From Frankiales bacterium (GTDB lineage Bacteria > Actinomycetota > Actinomycetes > Mycobacteriales > SCTD01), in NCBI GenBank assembly GCA_025464915.1, contig JAODNF010000379.1, positions 1 to 6,218 on the forward strand: a stretch of 6,218 bases of DNA, given 5' to 3'. The notes beneath the pieces were generated by a model. It was given only the letters and a program-made list of their open reading frames with translations. It made no database searches and had not been told where the DNA came from. Below are positions 5,997-6,218 of this stretch, piece by piece (position 1 is the stretch's first letter; each line of letters starts with the position of its first letter). Both the position numbers and the translations under genes were made by a program.

Positions 5997-6218
5997 GTGC
6001 GCCTGCCCCGGCTCGCGATGCTCGCTGCGACCGCGGCGACCACCGCCTGTCTCGTGACGCCCGCGCCTGCGGCCATGCGCCCCGGCCTGCACGTGTCGGG
6101 CAACCGGATCGTCGACTCGGCCGGGCACACCGTGGTCCTGCGGGGCGTGAACAGGGCGGGTACGGAGGGCGTCTCGGGCTCGAGCGGTGTCGCCGTGTCC
6201 GACGCCGAGATCGGCTAC
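5997..6218 (+). CDS. Second secreted GH5 enzyme, N-terminal part only
   Basis: The first 74 codons of a gene cut by the window end. GTG 5997 follows GGAG with a 5-nt spacer. Residues 1-26 form a signal peptide (MLAATAATTACLVTPAPAA). The next part, LHVSGNRIVDSAGHTVVLRGVNRAGTEG, aligns closely with LGVVGNRIVDGAGNTLILRGIHRDGLEA of the upstream GH5 enzyme and is the typical start of a GH5 barrel. The downstream SDAEIGY matches TDDEIARIGNY of the paralogue. Catalytic residues lie beyond the window, so activity and full domain content are unknown. The pair looks like a tandem duplication that has since diverged. Confidence 0.85.
   Translation, partial: MRLPRLAMLAATAATTACLVTPAPAAMRPGLHVSGNRIVDSAGHTVVLRGVNRAGTEGVSGSSGVAVSDAEIGY

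Overview
The window is high-GC DNA (strong G/C bias at third codon positions, GTG starts, leaderless-looking tight gene packing) typical of an actinobacterium, perhaps Nocardioidaceae or a relative. That placement is inferred from composition and protein style only. No mobile elements, tRNA, rRNA or CRISPR arrays were seen.

Left half, minus strand: a three-gene operon reads right to left. First is a secreted subtilisin-like (S8) serine protease with a C-terminal tandem SASSW repeat tail (3786-2365). Next is a polytopic membrane protein with a GAF-like cytoplasmic region and no recognisable output domain (2368-965). Last is a NarL/LiaS-type sensor histidine kinase (968 to beyond position 1, so its last residues are outside the window). 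Both junctions are 4-nt GTGA stop/start overlaps, so translation of the protease, membrane sensor and kinase looks coupled.

Centre: a gap of about 205 nt (3787-3991) separates the protease operon from a divergent response regulator gene. It holds two related structured elements 75 nt apart, each with a GCAAAG box, a variable hairpin and a CAGCCGA box. Next to the regulator's ribosome binding site lie two mutually exclusive hairpins. The layout resembles a tandem riboswitch with an expression platform. The boxes recall the 3' half of the class I c-di-GMP riboswitch, but the 5' half is not recognisable, so the ligand assignment is only a hypothesis.

Right half, plus strand: a NarL-family response regulator (3992-4681), then a secreted glycoside hydrolase family 5 enzyme (4716-5930), then the start of a second, paralogous GH5 enzyme cut by the window edge (5997 onward).

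Working model (inference): the kinase and the divergent regulator form a two-component pair, the membrane GAF protein feeds into that system, and the outputs may be the repeat-tailed protease and the secreted beta-glycanases. The leader RNA could add a second layer of control.
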